Numbered from the stretch's first letter, positions 53,273-63,202 are shown. The stretch: DNA of 64,000 bases from Lachnospira multipara LB2003 (GCF_000702205.1 NZ_JNKW01000006.1:1-64000); one strand, 5' to 3'. Notes: generated by a model from the letters alone, not told the origin. Made by a program: numbers and translations.

Positions 53273-54322
53273 TTATTTACATCCGTTATTTACAATCTCT
53301 GCTATAAAATCGATAGTTCCTTCGATACCATATCTAGAACTATTGATACAGAAATCATATTGATTAGCCTCATACCAATCCTTGCTAGTATAATACTTAT
53401 AATACTTAGCTCTGAATTTATCGACTTTTCTTAAGTGCTTCTTAGCTGTCTTATAATCTGTTCCATTAATTTCCATCATTCTCTTAATACGCTCATCTTC
53501 TGGAGCTGTAATAAAGATACTAATATGTGGAATATGGTTATTAGTAAGAATTGCATCAGCACATCTACCCATAACAACAAAATCTCTATCTTTAGCATTA
53601 TCACAAAGGATTTCACTAATCTTAAAGAATATTGCATCCTTTAAAGGTAAACCATGATATCTATTCAAATTAGTTAGAAGATATTTTAACTGATCAGAAT
53701 TTTTCTCATAGTAAATGCTTGAACGCTTTCTATCATATTTATAGCCAATGTCTGTTGATTTCTTAATATCATTAACATTGCGACCGTGTCCTAGATTGTT
53801 AATAACTTCCTGGAAAATTTCAGCATCATAAAAATTGCATTTTAATTTATCTGCAAGGCCAAAACCAATTTCTGTTCCGGCACTACCATATGTTCTATTA
53901 ATGCAGATAATTCTATGATGTTTTTCTTCTGTTTCTACTGTCTTACTAACATCTGATAATTTAGCTGCTTCGTAATCAAGAATTTCAACGCCACCAAAAC
54001 CAACTGACATATCCTGTAGTTGCTTAATGATACTATCATATTCAATCATAATAGACTTCCATGTTGCGTAATCCTTTTTCTTAATTGATCGAGCCATATT
54101 ACCAATTAAGGCAACAATACTTCTTGAAGCGTGAGACTTATGGCTTTCTGCTATAGTCTCCATAATTTCTTCAATAGATGACTGCTTGTCATCGCTAAAT
54201 AATCTACCTAGGTTTGAGCCCGTAGCTGTATAAACCTTTTTATCTAATTCATATATACGTTCAGCTAATTTAGCAAAATCAGCCTCTGTATATTTACTTT
54301 TTATCTTTTCATTTTCGCCCAT
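53273..54322 (-). CDS. cytidylate kinase-like family protein
   Basis: The C-terminal 210 residues match the cytidylate-kinase-like family: ICINRTYGSAGTEIGFGLAD near 143, a modified P-loop region, then FYDAEIFQEVINNLGHGRNV, FVVMGRCADAIL near 250 and the lid HISIFITAPEDERIKRMMEI. The first 130 residues are an extra helical domain (ADFAKLAERIYELDKKVYTA and onward) not found in true Cmk. The phosphate acceptor is unknown. It overlaps nothing but lies 11 bases after the antiporter gene, so the two are co-transcribed. That linkage hints at a regulatory nucleotide or transport-linked kinase role. Confidence 0.85.
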   Translation of the reverse strand: MGENEKIKSKYTEADFAKLAERIYELDKKVYTATGSNLGRLFSDDKQSSIEEIMETIAESHKSHASRSIVALIGNMARSIKKKDYATWKSIMIEYDSIIKQLQDMSVGFGGVEILDYEAAKLSDVSKTVETEEKHHRIICINRTYGSAGTEIGFGLADKLKCNFYDAEIFQEVINNLGHGRNVNDIKKSTDIGYKYDRKRSSIYYEKNSDQLKYLLTNLNRYHGLPLKDAIFFKISEILCDNAKDRDFVVMGRCADAILTNNHIPHISIFITAPEDERIKRMMEINGTDYKTAKKHLRKVDKFRAKYYKYYTSKDWYEANQYDFCINSSRYGIEGTIDFIAEIVNNGCK

Positions 54323-54333
54323 ACTCTAACCTC

Positions 54334-55680
54334 CTATAAGAAGAAAACCAAAGTATCAAGTATGAATACAGGAACAAGAATACCTATTGACCATTTCATA
54401 TAGCCAAAGAAGCTTGGCATTCTAATACCGTTTTCATCAGATATTGATTTAATCATAAAGTTTGGTGCATTACCAATATATGTATTAGCACCCATAAATA
54501 CTGCACCACATGAGATTGCAAGTAACATATGAGTTGGAATTGTACCAACTGTTGTTGCTATACCTGCCTGATATCCTAGTGTTCCTGCAGCTGTAAGGAA
54601 TACTAAATATGTTGGTGTATTGTCTAAGAAACTTGAAAGCGCACCAGTTGTCCAGAACATCTGAAGTGGCTTAGTTAAACCTAAATCAGGACCTACAGCC
54701 TTTAGAAGTGTAAGGGCTGGAGCCATTGTAATAAAAATACCAATGAAAAGGATTGCAACCTCTTCAATAGCACCCCATGTAAAGTGGTTTCTTTCTCTGA
54801 TTTCTTTCTTAGTTGTCTTAAATGAAAGAAGAGCAGCAAGAAGAATAATTACACACTCAATAATTGCTGGATATGTAAATGTTACTTCACCAAGAATATG
54901 AAGTCCTAAAACTTCGCCTTCTGCATTCTGGAATGCTGACATTGTAGGAAGCACACCACTTAAGATAACAGCAACTACAATCATAACAAGGAAAATTAAG
55001 TTATGAAGTCCTGAGAACTTAATCTCTGTACCTGGCTTGCTAAGATCTGGTCTGCGTCCTCTAGCTAAATCTCTTCTGTATCTCTTTCTATCTATTAAAT
55101 AGAAAATAATAGATAATACAATTACGTTAAATATGAATACAGGGAATAGATTTAAGCTCCAGAAGAATGGAACACCTCTCATAAAGCCCATTAAAAGTGG
55201 TGGATCACCCATAGGTGTAAGTGCACCACCTAAGTTACTAATCATAAATATAAAGAAAATCATAATATGACTCTTATGTCTTCTCCATGAATTCATCTTA
55301 ATAATAGGTCTTACCATAAGCATTGATGAACCTGTAGTACCAATTATACTTGAAAGGAAAGTACCTATAATTAAGAGTGCTGTATTAACACCTGGTGAAC
55401 CAGCTAAGTCACCATCAAAAGAAATGTTACCAGCAACACAATATAAACCGAATAATAGAACAATGAAGGTTACATAGTCTCCAAAGAAACTTTCTAACAT
55501 AGATTCAGCTGTTCCAAATAAACTATTATGAATTGTGAATAGAATTGCAAAAACAATAATCCAAAATGCTACTGCAATTCCCTTATACTTTTCCCACCAT
55601 TCAGCTTTAAAAATAGGAAATAGAGCTATACATAACAATAATCCCACAAATGGTAGGCATAAAATTATAGAATTAACCAT
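54334..55680 (-). CDS. Na+/H+ antiporter-like protein (CitMHS_2/NhaD type)
   Basis: The 448-residue protein has about 11-12 membrane helices. The ion-transporter-superfamily features are TTGSSMLMVRPIIKMNSWRR near 115 and SNLGGALTPMGDPPLLMGF near 145, and a second repeat with SSFLDNTPTYLVFLTAAG near 355 and GANTYIGNAPNFMIK near 405. These paired re-entrant loops mark the NhaD/arsenite/citrate carrier fold. Ion specificity is a family inference. It is first of a two-gene unit with the cytidylate-kinase-like gene. Confidence 0.88.
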   Translation of the reverse strand: MVNSIILCLPFVGLLLCIALFPIFKAEWWEKYKGIAVAFWIIVFAILFTIHNSLFGTAESMLESFFGDYVTFIVLLFGLYCVAGNISFDGDLAGSPGVNTALLIIGTFLSSIIGTTGSSMLMVRPIIKMNSWRRHKSHIMIFFIFMISNLGGALTPMGDPPLLMGFMRGVPFFWSLNLFPVFIFNVIVLSIIFYLIDRKRYRRDLARGRRPDLSKPGTEIKFSGLHNLIFLVMIVVAVILSGVLPTMSAFQNAEGEVLGLHILGEVTFTYPAIIECVIILLAALLSFKTTKKEIRERNHFTWGAIEEVAILFIGIFITMAPALTLLKAVGPDLGLTKPLQMFWTTGALSSFLDNTPTYLVFLTAAGTLGYQAGIATTVGTIPTHMLLAISCGAVFMGANTYIGNAPNFMIKSISDENGIRMPSFFGYMKWSIGILVPVFILDTLVFFL

Positions 55681-55883
55681 AAATTTACTCCTTCTGTTAA
55701 TTAATAGTAATTAACTTGTTCTTACAATTTGAGTATTCTACTCTTGATTGTATACAAAATCAATACTCTAATCACTTTTTGAATGTTTTTTATCAACTAC
55801 CAATTTTTGTGACTGCGGATTATTATAACTCTAATTTTTAATAAATGTAAGATGAAATTTTTATAAAATGTAATGTTTTTTCA

Positions 55884-57434
55884 TTAGTTAAAATTGTGAC
55901 CAAAAAATAGCACCTTACAAATTTCCCCTAGAGTTTTAGTTGAATATCCTGTGAAATTACTATCATAAGGTGTAACAAAAAGCAGAAATACTGTCATTAT
56001 TGTAATAAGGCACAAATACGCAATATTTCTTCTAAAGTTATTTTTAAATCTAGCATCTATTGTTTCTGATAGAGCACCTATGCAAATAAATGCATTCACT
56101 CCCATCAAAAATAAGAAGTCCATCTTATATCTTTCAAGCAAATATGGAGTCCAAAGTATTGATGTTATAGTAATAATTACAGGGATAAAATTAAGTATCA
56201 TAGTAAATAAATAGATACCATCCTTTGATAGCTTTTCACGCACGCGTCTAAAAAATACTGCAAATACCACTAATAACATTGGAAATTCCACAAATATTCC
56301 AGAGAAACCTATAAATGGAAATTCTTTCTTAACATTCTTATATTTAATAAAATTGTCCGCCAATCCATTAATTACCCTAACCAGATCAAATTCCTCAAAG
56401 AAAGAACCGTAAGCTGTCTGATCTGCTACTGTCATCTGGTAGCTTTGTCCAAATTCAAATGGATTCTCAAATCTAATCTGATTATACACCATTAAAGCTA
56501 GAGCTACAACCAAGTAAGGAATCATGGCTATAAACAAGGTAATCACTGCATTTTTAATCTTAGCCTTACTTTTAGTAATATATTCTCCTGCAAGGCATTT
56601 TTTTATGAATCTAATAACAATAGGAATTGTGGCAAGACATATTAAACCAACTGTTGGTCTACATCCCCAACTAAGGGCGCCAAATAATGCTCCTATTAAG
56701 GCATAAATTCTTACTTTCTTAAGACTAGTCTCAACATATACTCCACGTATAAGAAAGTAAAGACTCCAAATCTGACAACATATAGCTGCTGCAATAGCAG
56801 TGCAATAAAGCTCTGGTGCATCCATAATATACCAAAGACTAAGCAGAGAAATCGTTAGATATAAAAGCATATTAAGCATTAAGGGAGTGTTTTTAAAGAA
56901 TCTCTTTTTAAGTAAATCAAAGAGTAGGAATAATCCCAGCAAAAATAAAGCCACCATTATTCTTGTAGCCATAATTGTTGGAAGGTCCATTCCCGTAATC
57001 ATTCTAAAGGGAAGAAAAAATACCAATACAGGCACAACACCAAAATACATGTAATACTTTCCATTATAAAAAGCACTATCCCAATGAACCTTAACACCTT
57101 CATCTAATCGTGCCTCGTAATCATAAGGATTATCCATTGTAAGAAGTTTCTCATCAATATCATCAAATTCTAGATAAAGATGTCCATGTAGAAAGCTTCT
57201 TGCAAGTAACTCATATTGATTATGATGATTTTCATTCCTACCATTCCATGTAGGGCTAAAGCCCATTGGAACTAACACAAGAATCATAGTTAGAACAATA
57301 GTTGATATTTTAATCACTCTATTTCTTTGTCCATTTTTTTCAAAATCATCTTTCCAAAAGCATGACTTTTTATTAAAGGCATAAAAGCATGCAATTATCA
57401 AAGCCCATATAATTATACTGCATAATATGTACAT
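55884..57434 (-). CDS. GT-C-like polytopic glycosyltransferase or membrane protein
   Basis: The 516-residue protein has about 11-12 membrane helices. After the first helices lies an outer loop with NHHNQYELLARSFLHGHLYL near 72, followed by NPYDYEARLDEGVKVHWD and FYNGKYYMYFGVVPVL. This His/Asp-rich first loop is typical of GT-C (family 39-like) enzymes that use lipid-linked sugars. It lies 11 bases downstream of a dolichol-phosphate-mannose-like family 2 transferase, which could make its lipid-linked sugar donor. The acceptor is unknown; protein or wall-polymer glycosylation is possible. Confidence 0.75.
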   Translation of the reverse strand: MYILCSIIIWALIIACFYAFNKKSCFWKDDFEKNGQRNRVIKISTIVLTMILVLVPMGFSPTWNGRNENHHNQYELLARSFLHGHLYLEFDDIDEKLLTMDNPYDYEARLDEGVKVHWDSAFYNGKYYMYFGVVPVLVFFLPFRMITGMDLPTIMATRIMVALFLLGLFLLFDLLKKRFFKNTPLMLNMLLYLTISLLSLWYIMDAPELYCTAIAAAICCQIWSLYFLIRGVYVETSLKKVRIYALIGALFGALSWGCRPTVGLICLATIPIVIRFIKKCLAGEYITKSKAKIKNAVITLFIAMIPYLVVALALMVYNQIRFENPFEFGQSYQMTVADQTAYGSFFEEFDLVRVINGLADNFIKYKNVKKEFPFIGFSGIFVEFPMLLVVFAVFFRRVREKLSKDGIYLFTMILNFIPVIITITSILWTPYLLERYKMDFLFLMGVNAFICIGALSETIDARFKNNFRRNIAYLCLITIMTVFLLFVTPYDSNFTGYSTKTLGEICKVLFFGHNFN

Positions 57435-57445
57435 TAATACTCCCC

Positions 57446-58192
57446 CTATTTTTCATCATAATAATGTAAAAAATAGACTCTATAAAAAATCTTCCAGGTG
57501 TCTACAAAGGCTCTAAATATATCCTTTAGTCCAATTCTATTAACACCCTTATCACGCACAAATACAACTTCAACTGGCATCTGTGCAATCTTAGCCCCTC
57601 TTCTGTGAACTGCAACTAACAATTCTATATCATAAGCAAATCCTGCTGTTCTAATTAAATGGCCCACCGGTTTTATAGCAGATGCTCTAAATACCTTTAA
57701 ACCCGTCTGTGTATCCTTTACATTTAAATGAAACAAGCATAATAGCATTAAATAATAACCCATGCTAATTACCTTTCGTTTAAATGGATACTTTAATTTA
57801 GAATCTTTATGAAATTTACAGCCAATAACCACATCCTTATTGTCTGTTATCATCTTCTCTAAATAGCCTTCTAACTGACTCGGATTAAGTTCCAAATCTG
57901 CATCAACAAAAGCTATATATTCTCCATCTGATTGCATTACACCAGCCATAATCGCGTTCCCCTTACCACGATTCTTACCATACGAAACCGGTCTAATACG
58001 ACCATCCTTTCTTGCTGCCCTTTTGATTTCTTCTAAGGTGTTATCCTTACTTCCATCATTAACCACAACTATTTCAAAGTCCTCTACGAAATTACTTACA
58101 ATTTCTACTGTCTTAATTAAATTGCCATATATAAGAGTTTCTTCGTTATATGCTGGCATAACTACCGATAATTTTCCGTCTAAATCTAGCAT
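57446..58192 (-). CDS. family 2 glycosyltransferase, polyprenyl-phosphate sugar synthase-like
   Basis: The ATG at 58192 is used; GTG one codon earlier is possible. The 248-residue soluble protein has the GT-A fold: LSVVMPAYNEET near residue 8, FEIVVVNDGSKDNTLEEIKR near 38, GKGNAIMAG, the metal motif FVDADLELNP (DAD) near 94, and DTQTGLKVFRA near 160. It resembles DPM1-type enzymes that place a sugar on polyprenyl phosphate. It lies 11 bases upstream of the GT-C-like gene, a usual donor-maker and user pair. Confidence 0.9.
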   Translation of the reverse strand: MLDLDGKLSVVMPAYNEETLIYGNLIKTVEIVSNFVEDFEIVVVNDGSKDNTLEEIKRAARKDGRIRPVSYGKNRGKGNAIMAGVMQSDGEYIAFVDADLELNPSQLEGYLEKMITDNKDVVIGCKFHKDSKLKYPFKRKVISMGYYLMLLCLFHLNVKDTQTGLKVFRASAIKPVGHLIRTAGFAYDIELLVAVHRRGAKIAQMPVEVVFVRDKGVNRIGLKDIFRAFVDTWKIFYRVYFLHYYDEK

Positions 58193-58216
58193 CACCCAAT
58201 ATCCTTCTCCATAAAA

Positions 58217-58246
58217 AATGAGTACTGTAACAATACAGTACTCATT
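58217..58246 (-). terminator. terminator of the DUF3048 gene
   Basis: AATGAGTACTGT and ACAGTACTCATT form a perfect 12-bp stem; on the minus strand TTTTTTAT follows. Confidence 0.75.
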
Positions 58247-58283
58247 ATAACAATTGCATTTTTAAATATCTACAGATTAACCA

Positions 58284-59351
58284 TTATTCTACATCAAGAC
58301 CAAATTCTGTAGAATGAAGTTCCACATATGTTCTACCATCTGATAGTTCTATTTCTTCCCCTGTTTGTGCATATGTATAAACTGTTTTTGAGTGTCTGTC
58401 TGCCTTGCTCCAATTAATTGGTACTGCATAACCATTAGTAATATAAAGACCTGTACCAGATCCTATTGTATCAATATCAAGGCAGTAATTATCTGGCATG
58501 TAACCATATGAAATATTCTGCACAATAACGTTTTTGGCACTAAACTGCTCACCTGTACCATAATCAACTGCATCTGTACCATTGTTAGCTCTTAAATACA
58601 TCTTAGATTCTGCATCATATGTAAATGTTGTTGTCTGAGCTCCACCAAGAGTTACTGATACTGTATTAGCGCTTGTAACATCTGCCTTACTAGAAAGATC
58701 CACATCTGATGGATTATAATTAAAGACTAGTGTATCGCTTGCATTATCACTTTCCATCTCAAAGCCCTTAGAATCCTTAGCATAATCTAAAAGCTTAGCT
58801 GTTGATGTATAAGCTGTATGCTCTGTTGCAAGATTTCTAGGATTCTCTCTCCAGAATGGCGAATCATACATACCATTAATATCAGAAATGCCTGTGCTAT
58901 CAATCTGTGAAATAGCCCAATCACTTCCACCAAAATGAACAAAAATAGCATCTGATTCAAAACAATAATCTAGCATATTATGTCTAGCACTTCTAACAGT
59001 ACCTACCTGAATATCATCCGTAACATCTTTAAAGAAAGATAATAATCTTGTCTGTCCACCTTCAACTGGAATCTCATAAATAAGATAAGCACTATTTAAC
59101 CCTCTTTGTACTGTTGTTGCTGGATATACATTGTTAATAGAAATCGCAAATGGTCTTGATTTTGAATCTGTATTTACAATATCAACCTTATCAGTCTTAG
59201 GCTGTGTTGTCTCCTCAGATTCTGCTGCCACTTCTCCACTAGTGTACTCAGCTATAGATGTCTTTTTCTTACTACATGCCCCCAAAGTTAAAATTGCACT
59301 TGTAGAAAAAAGACATATAAGCATAATCGAAAATAATCTCTTTACTTTCAC
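58284..59351 (-). CDS. DUF3048 lipoprotein (YerB-like)
   Basis: The 355-residue protein starts with a lipoprotein signal ending in the lipobox LGAC (Cys26), so it is exported and lipid-anchored. After a short linker come the DUF3048 N-domain (RPFAISINNVYPATTVQRGL near 66; YLIYEIPVEGGQTRLLSFF) and C-domain (VGTVRSARHNMLDYCFESDA near 118 through YVELHSTEFGLD). The opposing His/Arg block GTVRSAR is conserved. YerB-like proteins are linked to wall or spore-coat functions in Bacilli; the activity is unknown. It is a single gene with a GGAGGG-type site before the ATG. Confidence 0.9.
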   Translation of the reverse strand: MKVKRLFSIMLICLFSTSAILTLGACSKKKTSIAEYTSGEVAAESEETTQPKTDKVDIVNTDSKSRPFAISINNVYPATTVQRGLNSAYLIYEIPVEGGQTRLLSFFKDVTDDIQVGTVRSARHNMLDYCFESDAIFVHFGGSDWAISQIDSTGISDINGMYDSPFWRENPRNLATEHTAYTSTAKLLDYAKDSKGFEMESDNASDTLVFNYNPSDVDLSSKADVTSANTVSVTLGGAQTTTFTYDAESKMYLRANNGTDAVDYGTGEQFSAKNVIVQNISYGYMPDNYCLDIDTIGSGTGLYITNGYAVPINWSKADRHSKTVYTYAQTGEEIELSDGRTYVELHSTEFGLDVE

Positions 59352-59511
59352 GATGCCCCCTCCTCTCTATTAATAGTTTAATTTTACTATTAAAGAGGCA
59401 TTTATTCAAGTATCTGTAATAAACATTCACTTACGATATAATTATATAGACGAATATGAATAATTTGGACATTTAAGAACAATAGACATTACTTATTGTA
59501 GAAAAAAGAAA

Positions 59512-59541
59512 AACACCTAAGAATATAAAATTCTTAGGTGC
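59512..59541. terminator. bidirectional terminator after tRNA-Leu
   Basis: CACCTAAGAAT and ATTCTTAGGTG form an 11-bp stem; on the minus strand it is followed by TTTTTCTTTTTTC, about 30 bases after the tRNA. Confidence 0.8.
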
Positions 59542-59570
59542 AATGTTTAAATATCACATTATTTATTAAA

Positions 59571-59657
59571 TGCCGGCAACGGGAATCGAACCCGTATGGG
59601 AGTATAAGTCCCGCAGGATTTTAAGTCCTGTGCGTCTGCCAGTTCCGCCACACCGGC
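59571..59657 (-). tRNA. tRNA-Leu(TAA)
   Basis: The long variable arm of a class II tRNA, acceptor GCCGGTG with TGCCGGC and T-arm GGTTCGATTCC are present. Anticodon stem CAGGA/TCCTG encloses loop CTTAAAA, anticodon TAA. CCA is not encoded. Confidence 0.95.
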
Positions 59658-59885
59658 ATAACTGCTATCTCTAGCAATTACACGTCTGATGAATCAGACC
59701 TTGAATATGGTATCACGAGAAAGGAATTAAGTCAATGCTTTTTTTCAAATTCTTGTGATTATTACATGCTAATCTGGCGTAGCCTAAGTTATCCTAACGA
59801 TGCATCCTTTCCTTATTCTTGGGAATCGATCTTTCGATTAATAAGGTATCAGGATTGCTTTACTACCTGCAGAATATCATGCAAA

Positions 59886-59967
59886 TGGGCGGAGAAGGAT
59901 TCGAACCTTCGAAGGCAGTGCCAGCAGATTTACAGTCTGTCCCCTTTGGCCACTCGGGAATCCACCC
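59886..59967 (-). tRNA. tRNA-Tyr(GTA)
   Basis: A class II tRNA with acceptor GGGTGGA/TCCGCCC, T-arm GGTTCGAATCC and anticodon stem CAGA/TCTG around CTGTAAA, anticodon GTA. The 228-base gap to tRNA-Leu (59658-59885) holds nothing else that I recognise. Confidence 0.95.
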
Positions 59968-60130
59968 ATCTATAAAGGTTTAAAAGTGCCTAAATAAGGC
60001 ATCTCTCAAACTTTTGCAAGTTTAACATAACATATTAGTATATGCAATAGATTTTTGTACTCATTAATAAACATTTTACTTTTTTCACAAATTTGTCACA
60101 AATCAGACAATTATTTTATGAGATATAAAC

Positions 60131-60178
60131 AAATGCGTGCATTCAAAAGTCTACAAAAGACTCCAAATACACGCACTT
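60131..60178. terminator. terminator after the acyl carrier protein gene
   Basis: ATGCGTGCATT pairs imperfectly with the stretch ending ACACGCA, with an inner AGTCT/AGACT stem. T runs follow mainly on the plus strand, so its strength for the minus-strand operon is modest. Confidence 0.55.
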
Positions 60179-60201
60179 TTTCACATATTATTGTTTAAAT
60201 A

Positions 60202-60429
60202 TTAGTCTTCCTGTAATCTGTTTACCATATCAAGTAATCCCTTAGCGCTATTAAAATTAGCTGGAATAATTTCACTTGCAGGAATAGAAATATCATATTC
60301 ATCTGAAAGTGCTGATATAATCTGTAAGATATCAAATGAATCTAAGATATGATCATCAATAAGTGTTGTGCAATTCTCAAAATCAACGTCTTCTTTAACG
60401 TCCTGTAAAATTTCAATTAATTCTTCCAT
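60202..60429 (-). CDS. stand-alone acyl/peptidyl carrier protein (DltC-like)
   Basis: The 75-residue acidic helical protein carries the phosphopantetheine site DSFD (Ser31), followed by ILQIISALSDEYDISIPASE, the standard carrier-protein pattern. It is last in a tight minus-strand operon after a PLP enzyme and an adenylation enzyme that has no carrier domain of its own. It is therefore the probable acceptor of the activated amino acid or amine. Size and context resemble DltC; a fatty-acid ACP is less likely because no fatty acid genes are near. Confidence 0.9.
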   Translation of the reverse strand: MEELIEILQDVKEDVDFENCTTLIDDHILDSFDILQIISALSDEYDISIPASEIIPANFNSAKGLLDMVNRLQED

Positions 60430-60445
60430 TTATAATTCCTCTTTT

Positions 60446-61651
60446 CTATTGTATTGAATTTATCTCGTAGCTTTCTACGAAATCTCTAGCCATTGTTATA
60501 CCATTATCCCATAACACTACTCTTGGCATTGTACGACTTAAGAAGAGATAAATTCCCTCTGTAATAGAGTACGCTCCCATGTTAAAGAATGCAAGTACAT
60601 CTCCCATTTTTAAATCTATTGGTAATTGGCTAACTATCACATCATTAGTTGTACATAAGCTACCATATAAACAATACTTCTTCTTTGTGTCCTTATCTTG
60701 TAGGTCCTGTGAAGAAAAAATGTATTCGTCACTGCTTAAATTATAGAGCTTAGGCACCTTCATTCCCATCATCTGACCATAGTAATTAATGTGGTTTAAA
60801 CCTCCGTCAATAAAGGCAAAATCCACACCCTTATTAGACTTCATATCTACTATGCTAGTTAAATAATAACCGCAGAATGTTGCAAGAAATCTACCCATTT
60901 CAATTGTTACTTCATAACCCATATCTGAAACTTTATTTAATTCATCACTAATTTCCTTTAGTGGAAGAAGTGTGTCTGAGTAGTCATCTTCTGCAAAAAT
61001 AGGGACTTTAGCCCCAGGACCATATTCAACTCTTTCCATTTTAAAGCCATGTTCTTTCTCTATTAATTCAAGAAAATCTGTAACTTTAGCCAATTCCTTC
61101 AACTGCTTAGAGCTATGTTTTTTCTGAGTTCCTGTAAAGAAGTGAATACCTTTTATGTTTAATTTGTCGAATTTATCCCTATTATCAATTACATAAAGGA
61201 AATCTTCCTTGCTCATACCAAACTGGTTGCCACCATTAAGTCTTAAGATTACATTAACCTTAGTCTTAGCATACTTCTGAATTAATTCCACATGACGAAG
61301 AGATTCAGCTGTAAATGTACCTACTCTACCGCCTTGGCCTACACCATATTCAATAGCTCTCTTAACATCTTTGTCTGATTTATGCACACCTGAATATATG
61401 ATTTTATCAGGATTTATCTTATATTTAGCACAAATTTCTAATTCTCCTGGTGAGCATACTTCTAAACCATCTAGATCATCAACAATAGCAGATGTTAAAA
61501 ATGGATTAGCCTTAATTGAAAAAACTAGACCTATCTTATCACCAATTATTTGTCTTATTTGTCCAATTCTTTCTTTAACTTCAGCTACATCAAATACATA
61601 TGTTGGAGTGCCACATTCCTTGGCAACCTTTTTTAATTCTTCTATATTCAT
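60446..61651 (-). CDS. PLP enzyme of the diaminopimelate/ornithine decarboxylase fold
   Basis: The 401-residue protein is a fold type III PLP enzyme. The PLP lysine is Lys47 in VFSIKANPF. The Gly-rich phosphate site lies near GVGQGGRVGTF, EMGRFLATFCGYYL is near 262, and YGSLCTTNDVI near 335 carries the Cys typical of decarboxylases. DapA/LysA proper are usually longer in the C-domain and carry different substrate residues, so this is a relative acting on a lysine-, ornithine- or carboxylated-amine-like substrate. It lies between the adenylation gene (18-base gap) and the carrier gene (16-base gap), so its product is probably what is activated or what is formed on the carrier. Confidence 0.85.
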   Translation of the reverse strand: MNIEELKKVAKECGTPTYVFDVAEVKERIGQIRQIIGDKIGLVFSIKANPFLTSAIVDDLDGLEVCSPGELEICAKYKINPDKIIYSGVHKSDKDVKRAIEYGVGQGGRVGTFTAESLRHVELIQKYAKTKVNVILRLNGGNQFGMSKEDFLYVIDNRDKFDKLNIKGIHFFTGTQKKHSSKQLKELAKVTDFLELIEKEHGFKMERVEYGPGAKVPIFAEDDYSDTLLPLKEISDELNKVSDMGYEVTIEMGRFLATFCGYYLTSIVDMKSNKGVDFAFIDGGLNHINYYGQMMGMKVPKLYNLSSDEYIFSSQDLQDKDTKKKYCLYGSLCTTNDVIVSQLPIDLKMGDVLAFFNMGAYSITEGIYLFLSRTMPRVVLWDNGITMARDFVESYEINSIQ

Positions 61652-61669
61652 ATTAGTCCCTTACCTTAA

Positions 61670-63202
61670 TTATTCTAGTCCTACTACTTTCTTAAGAGCA
61701 TTTCTATCAATTTTACCATTTTTAGTCATTGGCATTTCATCAAGTATGAATACCTTATTAGGAATCATAAATGGTGGCAAATCCTCTCTTAAGCCCTCAA
61801 GAAGTTCCTTCTTATCTACATCACCTGTGGCAACAAGTAATAACTTCTTCTTATTGTTATCATATAAACAACAACTTCTTTCTACATGTTCCTTAGAACT
61901 TGCAGCAACTTCGATTTCTCCAAGTTCAATACGCTGTCCCATATGTTTAACCTGGAAATCCTTACGAGAAACATAATATAGAAGACCATTCTCATCAAAT
62001 CGACCTAAATCTCCTGTTCTATACATCATTTCAAGGAAGTTCTTATTAGCTGGGTTTGGCATAAATGCTCTACTTGTCTTATCTGGATCTTTATAGTATC
62101 CAAGGGCTAAACATGCTCCTGATACACAGATTTCGCCAACTTCACCTGGCTTTGTAATCTCTTCATCATCTTCATTTAATAAGAATACATGCTCATTCTC
62201 AAATGCCTTACCTGCAGGAATTACTTCCTTTAAGTCATATTCCCTATCTACAATATGATATGTACAATTACATGTTATTTCTGTTGGACCATATACATTG
62301 ATATATGTGGCATTTGGAAGATATTTTTTCCAAACATTAAGCTGCTTTATTGGCATTACTTCACCTGAGAAGATTACCTTCTTAACTGTTTCTGGAACCT
62401 TATATCCAAAGCCATTCATTATTGAAACAAAACACATTGCACTAACTGCCCATACAAGCACTGTTGGCTTTCTATCTACCAAATAATCCATAAGCTGTGT
62501 TGGATTAGAAAAATATGCTCTTGGTATAATATTAACTGTACCACCAACTGAAATTGATGCGAAGATATCCTTTACTGATACATCAAAATCAAATGGTGCC
62601 TGATTTGCCCAAACGTCTGATTCTGTCAAATCAAATGTCTTATTAAATACTGTAATAAAATCTATAATAGAGCCATGTCCTACCACAACGCCCTTTGGTG
62701 TTCCTGTACTTCCACTTGTAAAGTTTACATATACAGGATCATTAGACATTGCACTACGTCTTACTTTTTCTAAAAGCTCTTTATCTATTTCTGTGTTGTC
62801 CTTTAGATGTTCCTCTAAATTAACGATTCTTGTACCTTCATATCCACCAAATAAAATCTCTGCATTAGAGAAATTCTCATTATCTGTAAAAATTACTCTT
62901 GGTGTAAGAGTTTCAATTACCTTTAACTGTCTAACTTCAGGACTTCTTAAATCTATAAATGAATAAAACGCTCTTGCCTTTAATGTTGCAAACATACCTG
63001 CTGTAGCATCTACGCATTTTTCAAGGTAGAAAGCTACTGCTTCTCTTGGCTTAATGCCAATTTCCTTTAAAAGAAAAGTTGCTAGTCTATCGCTCTTCTC
63101 TTCTAAATCTCCATAAGTTATTGTCTTTACTGTGTCAGCAAAAGCTACCTTTCCTGGTAATCTCTTAGCTGAATTTTCTAACCAATCTAATACATTATTC
63201 AT
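61670..63202 (-). CDS. amino-acid adenylation enzyme (DltA-like)
   Basis: The 510-residue enzyme has the complete ANL-family motif set: VNFTSGSTGTPKGVVVGH near 150, NVYGPTEITC near 290, YRTGDLGRFDENG near 385, SRKDFQVKHMGQRIELGE near 405 and the catalytic Lys in TKNGKIDRNAL near 498. It lacks a carrier domain and so must load the separate acyl carrier protein, as DltA loads DltC. Overall order resembles DltA, but the context has a PLP enzyme in place of dltB next to it, so D-alanine is only one option. The selectivity pocket cannot be read with confidence by eye. Confidence 0.9.
   Translation of the reverse strand: MNNVLDWLENSAKRLPGKVAFADTVKTITYGDLEEKSDRLATFLLKEIGIKPREAVAFYLEKCVDATAGMFATLKARAFYSFIDLRSPEVRQLKVIETLTPRVIFTDNENFSNAEILFGGYEGTRIVNLEEHLKDNTEIDKELLEKVRRSAMSNDPVYVNFTSGSTGTPKGVVVGHGSIIDFITVFNKTFDLTESDVWANQAPFDFDVSVKDIFASISVGGTVNIIPRAYFSNPTQLMDYLVDRKPTVLVWAVSAMCFVSIMNGFGYKVPETVKKVIFSGEVMPIKQLNVWKKYLPNATYINVYGPTEITCNCTYHIVDREYDLKEVIPAGKAFENEHVFLLNEDDEEITKPGEVGEICVSGACLALGYYKDPDKTSRAFMPNPANKNFLEMMYRTGDLGRFDENGLLYYVSRKDFQVKHMGQRIELGEIEVAASSKEHVERSCCLYDNNKKKLLLVATGDVDKKELLEGLREDLPPFMIPNKVFILDEMPMTKNGKIDRNALKKVVGLE

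Noticed and set aside
61371-61976. 201-codon plus-strand frame
   Set aside because: It is antisense to the PLP enzyme and the adenylation enzyme, both well supported by motifs.
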